From contig NZ_JAAOTJ010000004.1 in assembly GCF_011297335.1 (NCBI RefSeq), positions 310,001 through 374,000 on the forward strand: a DNA stretch of 64,000 nt. Direction: 5' to 3'. Origin of the DNA: Catellatospora methionotrophica. GTDB lineage: Bacteria > Actinomycetota > Actinomycetes > Mycobacteriales > Micromonosporaceae. The first letter of the stretch is position 1; every line of letters begins with the position of its first letter. Positions 45,491 through 56,732 of the stretch are shown here, one piece after another. Under the pieces are notes generated by a model that was not told where the DNA came from, ran no database searches, and saw only the letters and a program-made list of their open reading frames with translations. The position numbers were made by a program, and so were the translations under genes.

Positions 45491-46507
45491 ATGAGCGTTC
45501 CGGCGGAACTGGTCGGGGCCGGGCCGCTGGGTTCCCTGCTGGCCGTGCCCGAGGTCACCGATGTGCTCGTCAACGGCGTGCAGGTGTGGACCGATCGGGG
45601 ATCGGGCCTGGTCCGCGAGCCGTTCACGATGCCCTCGGCGGAGGCGGTGCGACGGCTCGCGCAGCGCCTCGCGGCGGCGTGCGGGCGGCGGCTCGACGAC
45701 GGGCAGCCGTACGTCGACGCGCGGCTCGCCGACGGCACCCGCCTGCACGCGGTGCTGCCCCCGGTCGCGACAGCGGGGCCGTACCTGTCCCTGCGTACGT
45801 TCCGGCAGCGGCCGATGGCGCTCGCCGACCTGGCCCCGCCCGAGATCGCCGCGCTGCTGTCGGCGATCGTCGCGGCCCGGCTGACCTTCCTCGTCTCCGG
45901 CGGCACCGGGTCCGGCAAGACCACGCTGCTCGGCGCGATGCTCGCCGCGGTGCCCGGCCGGGAGCGCATCGTGCTGGTCGAGGACTCGGCCGAGCTGCGT
46001 CCCGCGCACCCGCACGTGGTCGCGCTACAGGCGCGTACCTCCAATCTGGAGGGCATCGGTGTGATCGGGCTGTCCGAGCTGGTCCGCCAGGCGCTGCGGA
46101 TGCGCCCGGACCGGCTGGTGGTGGGCGAATGCCGGGGCGCGGAAGTGGTGGACCTGCTGGCGGCACTCAACACAGGGCACGAGGGCAGCGCGGGAACGGT
46201 GCACGCCAACGCGCCCGAGGACGTGCCCGCCCGGCTGGAGGCGCTGGGCCTGCTCGGCGGGCTGCCCCGCCCGGCGCTGCACGCGCAGGTCGCCGCCGCG
46301 ATCCGGGTGCTGTTGCACCTGCGGCGCACCCCGTCGGGCCGGGTGCTCGACGAGGTCTGCCTGCTGGCCGCCGACGGGCCGGAGCGCCTGGTGGCAGCCC
46401 GGCCGGTGTGGCGGCGTACCGGCGGCCTGCTGCCCGCGTCCGCCGAACTCGCCGCGCTGCTGCGGTCCCGCGACGTGACCCCACCAGCCTGGCTGGAGTG
46501 CCGATGA
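45491..46507 (+). CDS. tadA: Tad pilus assembly ATPase
   Basis: TadA is the hexameric secretion ATPase of the GspE/VirB11 group that powers pilus assembly. The 338-residue product has the Walker A motif GGTGSGKTT at residues 137-145, an Asp box LVEDSAELRP, a Walker B-type motif RPDRLVVGECRGAE and a His box GHEGSAGTVHAN. It is shorter than proteobacterial TadA because the long N-terminal domain is missing, as in other actinobacteria. GGAGAG precedes the ATG. Its stop overlaps the next gene by four bases. Confidence 0.94.
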   Translation: MSVPAELVGAGPLGSLLAVPEVTDVLVNGVQVWTDRGSGLVREPFTMPSAEAVRRLAQRLAAACGRRLDDGQPYVDARLADGTRLHAVLPPVATAGPYLSLRTFRQRPMALADLAPPEIAALLSAIVAARLTFLVSGGTGSGKTTLLGAMLAAVPGRERIVLVEDSAELRPAHPHVVALQARTSNLEGIGVIGLSELVRQALRMRPDRLVVGECRGAEVVDLLAALNTGHEGSAGTVHANAPEDVPARLEALGLLGGLPRPALHAQVAAAIRVLLHLRRTPSGRVLDEVCLLAADGPERLVAARPVWRRTGGLLPASAELAALLRSRDVTPPAWLECR

Positions 46508-47922
46508 GGGCGGATCGACTGCGTGGGCTCGTCGGACCGGTGTTCGCGCCCGCCGCCCGGCGACGCCTGGCGCGGGCGACCGGGGGAGGGCCGGCAGGCC
46601 GCACGTCGTACGGGGACGACGGCATGGAACCGGAAGGGGCTGCGCGGCCTGGTGTGACGGTGGACTCGTGGTCGCCGGGCCGCACCCGGCTCCTCGCGGC
46701 GGGCGTCGGGGTCGGCGGGTGGCTGGCGCTCGGCTCGCCCGTCGGCGGGCTGATCGTGGCCGGATACACCGTGCTGGCGCTGCGGATGTGGCGTGATCAG
46801 CGGGCCGGGCGGCGCGAGGCCGTCCACCGGGAGGCGGCTCTCGACCTGCTCGCCGCCTCGGTGGCCGAGCTGCGGGCCGGTGGTGTGGGTGCGGTCCTGC
46901 TGCTACCTGACGACGACCTGGACCGGTCGGTGCACGCCGCGCAGCGGCTCGCGGCGAGCACCGGCGCTCCCTTGGCCGACCTGCTGGAACGGCTGGAGGC
47001 GCAGAGCCGTGCGGCCGACCGGGCCGACGCCGCCGCCCACGCGCAGGCGGCCGGTGCGCAGCTGACGGCGGTGCTGCTCGCCGCGCTGCCGGTCGGCGGT
47101 ATCGGGCTCGGCTACCTGATCGGCGTCGACGCGCTGCGGATCCTGCTGCACACGCCGACCGGAGTCGCCTGCGCCTGCGGGGCGGCAGTGCTGCAGGCGG
47201 CCGGGCTCGCCTGGACCAGGCGCCTGCAGCGTACGGGCGGCCGGTCCGCCGTCGGCCGATCCACGGGCCGGTTCACGGCGCGGCGGCGACTGCGCGGGTT
47301 GCCACTGCGGCGGGCCGTCGCACCGCCGAGCCGCCGTACGCCGTGGCTGTTCGGGGTCGTGGCGGGCGGTGCGGTGTTCGCGCTGCTGCCGTCGGCGACC
47401 GGTGCCGTGCTGGGCACGGGTGTGGCGGCCGGAACGGTGCTGGTGCTGCGGCGGATGGAACCCGCGGCGACCCGCGCCGAACGGGAGCGGGCGCTCGCCG
47501 ACCTGCCGTGGGCCGTCGACCTGATCGGGACCGCACTGCGGGCCGGTGCCCCGCTCGACCATGCCGTGCTCAGTGTGGCCACGGCGCTCGACGGGCCGCT
47601 CGGCACCCGGCTGCAGCGGATCGGGCGATCCCTGCGGCTGGGCGCGACCGCCGCCGAAGCCTGGTCGCATCTGGCCGACCTGCCGCCCGCCCGCCGCCTG
47701 GTGACGGCCGTGGAACGCAGCGCCGCGAACGGGTCCGCGCTGGCCGGAGCGCTGCACCGCTGCGCCGACGACCTGCGCGCCGACACCGCCGTACGCCGCC
47801 AGGCCGGTGCGCAGCGCGCCGGTGTCCTGATCGTCCTGCCGCTCGGGCTGTGCTTCCTGCCCGCCTTCGTGCTCGCCGGCCTGGTGCCGGTGGTCCTCGC
47901 CGTACTCGGCGAGGTGCTCTGA
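46504..47922 (+). CDS. Fused TadB-TadC pilus membrane platform protein
   Basis: One uninterrupted 472-residue frame joins what are usually two genes. The N-terminal half (about 1-250) is TadB-like, with a T2SSF domain and paired membrane helices near residues 178-230. The C-terminal half (about 280-472) is a second T2SSF domain like TadC (ADLPWAVDLIGTALRAGAPLDHAV, then a C-terminal helix pair). The combined length is close to the sum of the two mycobacterial proteins. The ATG overlaps the tadA stop as ATGA. Confidence 0.85.
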   Translation: MRADRLRGLVGPVFAPAARRRLARATGGGPAGRTSYGDDGMEPEGAARPGVTVDSWSPGRTRLLAAGVGVGGWLALGSPVGGLIVAGYTVLALRMWRDQRAGRREAVHREAALDLLAASVAELRAGGVGAVLLLPDDDLDRSVHAAQRLAASTGAPLADLLERLEAQSRAADRADAAAHAQAAGAQLTAVLLAALPVGGIGLGYLIGVDALRILLHTPTGVACACGAAVLQAAGLAWTRRLQRTGGRSAVGRSTGRFTARRRLRGLPLRRAVAPPSRRTPWLFGVVAGGAVFALLPSATGAVLGTGVAAGTVLVLRRMEPAATRAERERALADLPWAVDLIGTALRAGAPLDHAVLSVATALDGPLGTRLQRIGRSLRLGATAAEAWSHLADLPPARRLVTAVERSAANGSALAGALHRCADDLRADTAVRRQAGAQRAGVLIVLPLGLCFLPAFVLAGLVPVVLAVLGEVL

Positions 47923-47944
47923 CCCACCCCGAAAGGAGATCGTC

Positions 47945-48346
47945 ATGCCCCGACAGAGGTACCTGCGAGCCGCGGCCACGCCGTCACTGGACACCGGGGT
48001 CCGGATGCCGAGCCGCCCGCCCGTGCCGGTGCCCGCCCTGCTGCGCGACGTCGACCTGGACGCCGCCGCGATCCTCACCGAGGCCGTCGGCCGGGTGCCC
48101 GGCGACCCGGCGTACGCCGTGCCGAGCGAGGTCCCGGATCAGCCGTCACGCCATACGGTCAAGGTGGGCGCGGTGCCCGCTGGCCGGGCCCGGTTGTCCG
48201 TCGCGCCGGACGCGGGGATGAACACCGCGGAGTACGCCGTCGGCACGCTGGCCGCGGTCGCGTTCGCGGGACTGCTGCTCAAGGTGCTGACCAGTGACAG
48301 CGTGCAGGCGGCACTGGCCGGTGTGATCCAACGGGCTCTCGGGTGA
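47945..48346 (+). CDS. DUF4244-type Flp pilin with a long leader
   Basis: The last 43 residues are a typical Flp pilin: Gly91, then MNTAEY with glutamate at +5, followed by a hydrophobic helix (AVGTLAAVAFAGLLLKVL). Prepilin peptidase would cut after Gly91. This leaves a leader of 91 residues, much longer than the usual 10-30, rich in proline and without a membrane segment. AAGGAGAT before the ATG at 47945 supports the long start. The stop overlaps the tadE-type start. Confidence 0.85.
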   Translation: MPRQRYLRAAATPSLDTGVRMPSRPPVPVPALLRDVDLDAAAILTEAVGRVPGDPAYAVPSEVPDQPSRHTVKVGAVPAGRARLSVAPDAGMNTAEYAVGTLAAVAFAGLLLKVLTSDSVQAALAGVIQRALG

Positions 48347-48633
48347 GCCGAACGGATCGGGGTAGCGGGACCGCCGAGCTGGCGGTCGCGCTACCCGCCG
48401 TGGTGCTGCTGCTGGTGACCGGCATCGGCGCGGTCGCCGCCGTGACCGTGAAACTCGGCTGCGTCGCCGCCGCCCGCGACGCGGCCCTCACCGCGGCCCG
48501 TGGTGGCGGTGCGACCGGCGGCGCGAACGTGGACGTCAGCGGGGACACCGTCACTGCGACGGTGCGGCGCTCGCTCCGGGTGACCGAGCTGACCTGCACG
48601 GCTACCGCCGCCCGGGAACCAGGTGCGCCATGA
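48343..48633 (+). CDS. TadE-like minor pilin
   Basis: This 96-residue protein has a prepilin-like N-terminus: after RG comes SGTAELAVALP with glutamate at +5, then a single hydrophobic helix (VVLLLVTGIGAVAAV) and a short extracellular part with two cysteines. TadE-type pseudopilins help to build the Flp pilus. It starts with GTG overlapping the previous stop and ends overlapping the next start. Confidence 0.85.
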   Translation: MSRTDRGSGTAELAVALPAVVLLLVTGIGAVAAVTVKLGCVAAARDAALTAARGGGATGGANVDVSGDTVTATVRRSLRVTELTCTATAAREPGAP

Positions 48634-48950
48634 GCTCGCTGTACGCCCTCGGCGTGGGTCTGGTGTTCGTCGCCGCGGGCACCGTGGTGGCCGCCGACGG
48701 CGCACAGCTGATCGCCCGTGAACAGGCGCAGACCGCTGCCGACCTGGGTGCGCTCGCGGGCGCGGCGTACGCGGTCGGCGGGGCCGGCGGAGCCTGTGCC
48801 CGGGCGGCGGTGATCGCCGCCGCGAACGCCGCGACCGTCACCGCCTGCCACCTCGACGGCCTCGACCTCACCCTCACGGTCCAGGTGGTGACCGGCGCCG
48901 GTGCCGCCGAAGCCACCGCCGTCGCCGGCCCCCTCCGCGAGTCCCCATGA
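48630..48950 (+). CDS. TadG/Rv3654c-type pilus-associated protein
   Basis: This 106-residue protein has one N-terminal hydrophobic helix (LYALGVGLVFVAAGTVVAA), then an AREQAQTAADLGALAGA segment that is typical of the TadE/TadG-like family, and a short extracytoplasmic tail with two cysteines. It is the last tad gene here. In most relatives the helicase gene is next; here a DUF559 gene lies between. Confidence 0.85.
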   Translation: MSSLYALGVGLVFVAAGTVVAADGAQLIAREQAQTAADLGALAGAAYAVGGAGGACARAAVIAAANAATVTACHLDGLDLTLTVQVVTGAGAAEATAVAGPLRESP

Positions 48951-49000
48951 CCCGTGGAGATCGCTGGTTCGTGTCAGAAAGTGAGGTGTGACCGCAGATC

Positions 49001-49909
49001 ATGACCAGAGACGACGATCACCGGCGGCTCGACGCTCTGGCGGAGAGCCGGGGCGGACTCTTCACCAGGGCGGAGGCGCGGGAGAACGGGTTCTCCGACG
49101 ATCAGATCCGGCGGCGGCTGAGGCGGGGTGACTGGCAGGTGGTGCTGGGTCCGGTGCTGGCCCGTGCCGGGCGGTCGGTCACCCCGCTGGTGCGGGACCG
49201 TGCGGCAGTGCTGGCGGTGCCGGATGCGGTGTTGAGCGGCCCGTCCGCAGCGCGGCGGTACGGACTGGACGTGCCGGAACCGTGGACCAGTCTCACGGTG
49301 AGGCCGAGTCAGCGGGTGCGGCTCGCCGGTGTCTCGGTGCGCCGGGAGCCACTGGACCCGGCGGACCTGTGTCTGGTGGACGGGGTGCTGCTGACCGGAC
49401 CGGTGCGCACCGTCGTCGACTGCGTGCGTGAGATGGCTCCGGGCCACGCCGATGTGCTGCTGGACAGGGCGCTGCAGCGCAGGCTGATCACCTACGAGGA
49501 TTTCGTCGCGCGGGTTCAGGCCATGGTTGGGCAGCATGGCGTGCGAGCACTGGTGCAGGCCGTCGCCCGGCATGCGCACGGGGCGCGGTCGGTCGCGGAG
49601 CGGCTGCTGGCGCAGGGGCTGCGGCGGCGGCGGATCAGCGGCTGGCAGGCGAACCTGACGGTGTACGACGAGGGAGGGTTGATCGGCGAAGTGGATTTCG
49701 GGTTCGCGGAGATTCTGCTGGCAGTGGAGGTCGACGGTCGTGCTTGGCACAGTGCGGACGACCGTTTCCAGCGCGACCGGACCCGGCAGAACCGGCTGGT
49801 CCGGGCAGGCTGGACGGTCCTCCGCTTCACCTGGAGCGACCTGACCGAAGACCTCGACGGCGTCCTCCGCCAGATCGCCGCCGTCCGCCGCCGCCTGACC
49901 GCACCGTGA
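49001..49909 (+). CDS. AbiEi-type winged-helix and DUF559 nuclease-like protein
   Basis: This 302-residue protein has an N-terminal helix-turn-helix like the AbiEi antitoxin domain (LFTRAEARENGFSDDQIRRR) and a C-terminal DUF559 domain related to very-short-patch endonucleases (EVDFGFAEILLAVEVDGR and RFTWSDL). The D-E-x-D-type acidic residues of that nuclease fold are present. Such genes are widespread single genes in actinobacteria, often many per genome, with no known job. No toxin partner is adjacent. It sits between the tad operon and the helicase, where relatives have no gene. Confidence 0.85.
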   Translation: MTRDDDHRRLDALAESRGGLFTRAEARENGFSDDQIRRRLRRGDWQVVLGPVLARAGRSVTPLVRDRAAVLAVPDAVLSGPSAARRYGLDVPEPWTSLTVRPSQRVRLAGVSVRREPLDPADLCLVDGVLLTGPVRTVVDCVREMAPGHADVLLDRALQRRLITYEDFVARVQAMVGQHGVRALVQAVARHAHGARSVAERLLAQGLRRRRISGWQANLTVYDEGGLIGEVDFGFAEILLAVEVDGRAWHSADDRFQRDRTRQNRLVRAGWTVLRFTWSDLTEDLDGVLRQIAAVRRRLTAP

Positions 49910-49966
49910 CGCTGTCGGTGAAGTTCCGCAACGCTCGCGAGTCGAGTTCCGTAGCGCTCGCGGGTC

Positions 49967-50028
49967 CATGATCGCTGTTTCGGGTCAGAACCTGCGGTTT
50001 AACCAGAGGTTCTGACCTGAAACAGCGA

Positions 50029-50033
<5 letters not shown>
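49967..50033. repeat. Long near-perfect palindrome at the end of the helicase gene
   Basis: The arms at 49967-49993 and 50007-50033 are 27 bases long with one mismatch and a 13-base loop. The right arm contains the helicase stop codon (50029-50031). This is the third palindrome of this type in the window. It may act as a terminator for both converging genes or be a dispersed element that inserted there. Confidence 0.85.
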
Positions 50034-52458
<2,425 letters not shown>

Positions 52459-52751
52459 CCCCGCACTCTGCCACCGCGGACCGGGCCCCGGCCAGCCGCC
52501 GGAACCGGTCGTGGCGTGACTCCCGGCACGAGGGCGCGACCTGCGGTTTCTCCGAACGGCCCACCGGGGTGCCGGTCGGGGCGGTACCTTGCCGGAAACC
52601 GCAGGCCGTTCCGGCGGCCGGGAGCGGCCCGCCCAGGTGCGCGTTAAGGGCAAAGGGCGCGTAGCCCGGAAACCCGACCAGTGGTTAGATGCATGGGGAT
52701 CTGGCACGGAGAGATTCCGGGCAGTGACCGGACGTCGTAGAGGAGGTGCCG

Positions 52752-53087
52752 ATGGAGCTGTCGCTGGCAACGCGTGTCGTCGCCGCGCACACCGTGCTCG
52801 AAGTCGGCGGCGAGGTGGACGTCTACACCGCTCCGAAGCTGCGCGAGCGCATCGGTGAGCTGCTGGAGAGCGGGGTGACCGCGGTGGTGGTCGACCTCGC
52901 CCGGGTCGACTTCATGGATTCGACCGGGCTCGGTGTGCTGGTCGGCGCGCAGCGCCGGGCGCGGACCGCGGGAGCCACCTTCGGTGTGGTGTGTTCGCGG
53001 GAGTCGCTGTTGAAGATCTTCCGCATCACCGCGCTCGACCAGGTGCTGCCGCTGTACCCGTCCGTCGACGCGGCCACCGCGAGTTGA
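52752..53087 (+). CDS. bldG: Anti-sigma-factor antagonist BldG
   Basis: This 111-residue STAS-domain protein is close to BldG of Streptomyces, as shown by the N-terminus ELSLATRVV, GGEVDVYTAPKLRERIG and DSTGLGVLVG. Ser57 in FMDSTGLG matches the phosphorylated serine. BldG controls development and antibiotic production by binding anti-sigma factors in its unphosphorylated form. AGGAGG lies five bases before ATG 52752. The next gene, 11 bases on, encodes a probable kinase partner. The region to the helicase (52459-52751) contains an 11-bp inverted repeat (52540-52550 and 52595-52605). Confidence 0.94.
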   Translation: MELSLATRVVAAHTVLEVGGEVDVYTAPKLRERIGELLESGVTAVVVDLARVDFMDSTGLGVLVGAQRRARTAGATFGVVCSRESLLKIFRITALDQVLPLYPSVDAATAS

Positions 53088-53098
53088 CCAGCGCGGAC

Positions 53099-53491
53099 AT
53101 GGCGACCGTCCGGCTCGAATTCACCCCTGAACCCGCGCATGTACGCACTGCGCGGCTCGTCGGCGTGGCCGTGGCCCGGCGCGCCGGTGTGCCCGACGAC
53201 CAGCTCGACGAGGTGCGCCTGGCGATCGGCGAGGCGTGCGCCCGTGCGGTCGCGCGCCACCAGCGGGTCGGCCTGCGCGACGTGGTCTCGGTCGCGTTCA
53301 GTGACGGCGACCGGTATGTCGTGCAGGTGTGGGACCACGCCGACGACGAGGAGCAGATCACCGTCGACGTGAGCGCGAGCCTGCTGCAGGCGATCGTGAA
53401 GGATCTGCAGGTGCGCCCGCTCGAAGGCGGCCCCGGCACCGAGGTGCAGATGGCCTGGCCGGTCCGGCGCGCCTCGCGGCTTGGGCGCTGA
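53099..53491 (+). CDS. RsbW-like anti-sigma/kinase protein next to bldG (ApgA-type)
   Basis: This 130-residue protein is a GHKL-type ATPase of the RsbW family, with the N-box region LDEVRLAIGEACARAVARH and a shortened C-terminus. It corresponds by position to the gene beside bldG in Streptomyces (apgA). The N-box normally has Asn at the Mg-ATP site; here residue 49 is Arg, so ATP binding may be altered, unless this is a feature of the subfamily. It begins 11 bases after bldG. Together they would form a partner-switching module acting on a sigma factor encoded elsewhere. Confidence 0.85.
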   Translation: MATVRLEFTPEPAHVRTARLVGVAVARRAGVPDDQLDEVRLAIGEACARAVARHQRVGLRDVVSVAFSDGDRYVVQVWDHADDEEQITVDVSASLLQAIVKDLQVRPLEGGPGTEVQMAWPVRRASRLGR

Positions 53492-53706
53492 TTCACTCAC
53501 CCGCGGGCATAGAGTCGCTGAGCGTACCGCACAACCCCGTAGCCCCGCAGCAACGAAGATCACCGCGACACAGCAGGTGGCGGGTGTGACCCGGACCACG
53601 TGTCCGGTTTACAGTTCACGGGTTGTTTCCAGGCCGTAACCGACGTCACCCATGACCGCCGGCGCGGCTGCCTCACAAGTAGATCGTGATCTTTGGGAGG
53701 ACAAAG

Positions 53707-56049
53707 ATGTCCGGGTCCACTCTCGCCGCCCCCGGCGGCGAGCTGGCCCTTACCGGCGCAAACGTTTCGTACGTGATCGTCGCGGCTGTGATCGCACTGG
53801 TGGCTCTGGCTTTTGCCGCCGTGCTGGTCAAGTCCGTGCTTGCAACCGGTAAGGGCACCGAAAAGATGCAGGAGATTGCCGGGGCCGTCCAGGAGGGCGC
53901 CTCTGCATACCTGTTCCGCCAGTTCAAGACGCTCGGCATCTTCGTGGTGCTCGCGGTCATCCTGCTCTTCCTGCTGCCGGTCCACGGCGACGGTGACAAC
54001 GACACCGCGCTGAAGATCGGCCGTTCGGCATTCTTCGTGGTCGGCGCGGTGTTCAGCGCCTTCATCGGCGGTGCCGGCATGGCCATGGCGACCCGCGCCA
54101 ACCTGCGGGTGGCCGCGGCGGCCCGCGCGGCCGAGGGTGGCCGCGAGGCCGCCATGGCGATCGCCTTCCGCACCGGTGGTGTGGTCGGCTTCATGACCGT
54201 CGGCCTCGGCCTGTTCGGCGCGGCAGTGGTGGTCTTCATCTACCGTGCCGACGCCGCGACCGTGCTGGAGGGCTTCGGCTTCGGCGCGGCGCTGCTCGCG
54301 ATGTTCATGCGGGTCGGCGGCGGCATCTTCACCAAGGCCGCCGACGTCGGCGCGGACCTGGTCGGCAAGGTCGAGCAGGGCATCCCCGAGGACGACCCGC
54401 GCAACGCGGCGACCATCGCCGACAACGTGGGCGACAACGTCGGCGACTGCGCCGGCATGGCCGCCGACCTGTTCGAGTCGTACGCGGTGACCCTGGTCGC
54501 GGCCCTGATCCTGGGCCGGGCCGCGTTCGGCGTGGAGGGCCTCGTCTTCCCGCTGATCGTGTCGACCATCGGCGTGCTGATCGCGATCGTCGGCGTGTTC
54601 CTGACCCGCCTGCGCAAGTCCGACAAGAACGGCCTGCAGGCGATCAACCGTGCCTTCTACATCTCGGCCGCGCTGTCCGCGGTCGCGGTCGCGGGCGCCT
54701 CGCTGTACTACCTGCCGAAGACCTTCGCCGAGCTCGGCAAGCCCGAGATCAGCGGCAACCCGCAGATCGTCGCCATCGGCGCGGTCATCATCGGCATCGT
54801 GCTGGCCGCCGCCATCCAGGCGCTGACCGGCTACTTCACCGAGACCGGGCGCCGTCCGGTGCAGGACATCGGCAAGTCGTCGGAGACCGGCCCGGCCACC
54901 GTGGTGCTCGCGGGCATCAGCGTCGGCCTGGAGTCGGCCGTCTACTCGGCGCTGCTCATCGGTGCCGCCGTCTACGGCGCGTTCCTGCTGGGCGGCGGCA
55001 CGCTGATCGTGTCGCTGTTCGCCATCGCGCTGGCCGGCTGCGGCCTGCTGACCACCATCGGCGTCGTCGTGGCCATGGACACCTTCGGCCCGATCTCCGA
55101 CAACGCGCAGGGCATCGCGGAGATGTCCGGCGACATCGACGAGCAGGGTGCGCGCACGCTCACCGAGCTCGACGCGGTCGGCAACACCACCAAGGCGATC
55201 ACCAAGGGCATCGCGATCGCGACGGCCGTGCTGGCCGCGACCGCGCTGTTCGGGTCGTACACCGACACCCTGGGCGTATCGCTGGCCGAGGCCGGCGAGA
55301 CCACCGCGGGCTTCATCGACGAGATGCTGAACGTGGCGAACCCGGCCAACCTGGTCGGTCTGCTGATCGGTGCGGCGGTCGTCTTCCTGTTCTCGGGTCT
55401 GGCCATCAACGCGGTGTCGCGTTCGGCCGGCGCGGTGGTGCACGAGGTGCGCCGCCAGTTCCGCGAGCTGCCGGGCATCATGGACGGCACGCAGCGGCCC
55501 GAGTACGGCAAGGTCGTCGACATCTGCACCCGGGACGCGCAGCGCGAGCTGCTGACCCCGGGCCTGCTCGCGGTCCTCGCCCCGATCGCCGTCGGCTTCG
55601 GCCTCGGCGCGGGCGCGCTGGCGGCATACCTGGCCGGCGCGATCGGTGCGGGCACCCTGATGGCGGTGTTCCTGTCCAACTCCGGTGGGGCCTGGGACAA
55701 CGCGAAGAAGATGGTCGAGGATGGTGCGCACGGCGGCAAGGGCTCGGCGTCGCACGAGGCGACCATCATCGGCGACACGGTCGGCGACCCGTTCAAGGAC
55801 ACCGCCGGTCCTGCCATCAACCCGCTGCTCAAGGTGATGAACCTGGTGTCGCTGCTGATCGCCCCCGGCGTGGTGTCGCTCTGGTACGGCAGCACCGAGA
55901 ACGCCACCGTGCGTAACCTGATCGCGCTCGGCGCGACGCTGGTGATCGTGGTGGCGGTGTTCATCAGCAAGCGCAAGCCGATCACGGTCGGCGGCGACTC
56001 GGGAAAAGCTGACGCTGCGCCTACGCAGCGCGAGAAGGTCAGCGCCTGA
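53707..56049 (+). CDS. hppA: Membrane-bound H+-translocating pyrophosphatase, K+-independent type
   Basis: This 780-residue membrane protein hydrolyses pyrophosphate and pumps protons. It has about 16 hydrophobic segments and the acidic substrate loops DVGADLVGKVE and EDDPRNAATIADNVGDNVG near residues 218-247. The motif GNTTKA has lysine at residue 496, where potassium-dependent enzymes have alanine; this marks the potassium-independent type. ATG 53707 has GGGAGG upstream. It follows the bldG pair by 215 bases, as in Streptomyces, and ends in a strong terminator. Confidence 0.96.
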   Translation: MSGSTLAAPGGELALTGANVSYVIVAAVIALVALAFAAVLVKSVLATGKGTEKMQEIAGAVQEGASAYLFRQFKTLGIFVVLAVILLFLLPVHGDGDNDTALKIGRSAFFVVGAVFSAFIGGAGMAMATRANLRVAAAARAAEGGREAAMAIAFRTGGVVGFMTVGLGLFGAAVVVFIYRADAATVLEGFGFGAALLAMFMRVGGGIFTKAADVGADLVGKVEQGIPEDDPRNAATIADNVGDNVGDCAGMAADLFESYAVTLVAALILGRAAFGVEGLVFPLIVSTIGVLIAIVGVFLTRLRKSDKNGLQAINRAFYISAALSAVAVAGASLYYLPKTFAELGKPEISGNPQIVAIGAVIIGIVLAAAIQALTGYFTETGRRPVQDIGKSSETGPATVVLAGISVGLESAVYSALLIGAAVYGAFLLGGGTLIVSLFAIALAGCGLLTTIGVVVAMDTFGPISDNAQGIAEMSGDIDEQGARTLTELDAVGNTTKAITKGIAIATAVLAATALFGSYTDTLGVSLAEAGETTAGFIDEMLNVANPANLVGLLIGAAVVFLFSGLAINAVSRSAGAVVHEVRRQFRELPGIMDGTQRPEYGKVVDICTRDAQRELLTPGLLAVLAPIAVGFGLGAGALAAYLAGAIGAGTLMAVFLSNSGGAWDNAKKMVEDGAHGGKGSASHEATIIGDTVGDPFKDTAGPAINPLLKVMNLVSLLIAPGVVSLWYGSTENATVRNLIALGATLVIVVAVFISKRKPITVGGDSGKADAAPTQREKVSA

Positions 56050-56063
56050 CGCATCGCACCTCG

Positions 56064-56100
56064 GCGGCGCCCTCCCCATCCGGGAGGGCGCCGCTTTTCT
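56064..56100 (+). terminator. Intrinsic terminator of hppA
   Basis: A perfect 13-bp stem (56064-56076 with 56082-56094), five-base loop and TTTTCT tail, 15 bases after the hppA stop. It is the most classical terminator in the window. Confidence 0.95.
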
Positions 56101-56198
56101 AGGTGCGGCACCGGCGCCGCCGCCCCGTTTGCCCGTGTCGCGGGGTACATCCGTGCAAGATCGCCGCGGCGGCCGGGGGCGGCGCTAGGCTGCACATC

Positions 56199-56732
56199 AT
56201 GCGTAGGCCCCGCGCTGGTTTCCTGCCGCTGCTGCTCGTGGTGGCGGCGGTCTCGGGTGGATGTGTGGCGGACGGCCCTCCACCGCGGGTCTGGGCGGCG
56301 TCGGTGTGCTCGGCGCTGAGCCCGTGGCGCGACGAGATCGCCACGCTGACCACCCGCGCGCAGCAGCAGACGCCCACCTCGACGACACCCCAGCAGGCCA
56401 AGGAGAACCTGGTCCGCATGCTGGAGGGGGCCCGCGACGCCAGCGAGAAGGCGCGCGGGCGCATCGCCGACGCCGGAGTGCCGGAGGTGGACGACGGCGA
56501 CGCCATCGCCGACGGGGTCACCGGGTCGCTGGCCAAGGTGCGCGACGCGTACGGCCGCGCGGGCGAGACGGTGCGCACCCTGTCCACCGACGACCCGCCC
56601 GCCTTCTACCAGGGCGTCAGTACGGCGATGACGACCCTGCAGCAGGAGTACGACGCCAGCGCGCTGGACACCAGCCAACTGCGCTCCACGGAACTGCAGC
56701 AGGCCTTCGGTGAGGTGCCCGAGTGTCTGTGA
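56199..56732 (+). CDS. Putative lipoprotein
   Basis: This 177-residue protein has a lipoprotein signal peptide with a basic start (MRRPRAGF), hydrophobic core and VSGGC lipobox with the cysteine near residue 22. The mature part is predicted helical and has a conserved pair of cysteines at each end. A -10-like TAGGCT at 56186 places transcription start at or next to the ATG, so the mRNA is probably leaderless. Function unknown. The next gene overlaps it by ten bases. Confidence 0.8.
   Translation: MRRPRAGFLPLLLVVAAVSGGCVADGPPPRVWAASVCSALSPWRDEIATLTTRAQQQTPTSTTPQQAKENLVRMLEGARDASEKARGRIADAGVPEVDDGDAIADGVTGSLAKVRDAYGRAGETVRTLSTDDPPAFYQGVSTAMTTLQQEYDASALDTSQLRSTELQQAFGEVPECL

Noticed and set aside
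49001-49909. Complete AbiE-type toxin-antitoxin system
   Set aside because: No AbiEii nucleotidyltransferase gene adjoins it; the C-terminus is DUF559 instead.
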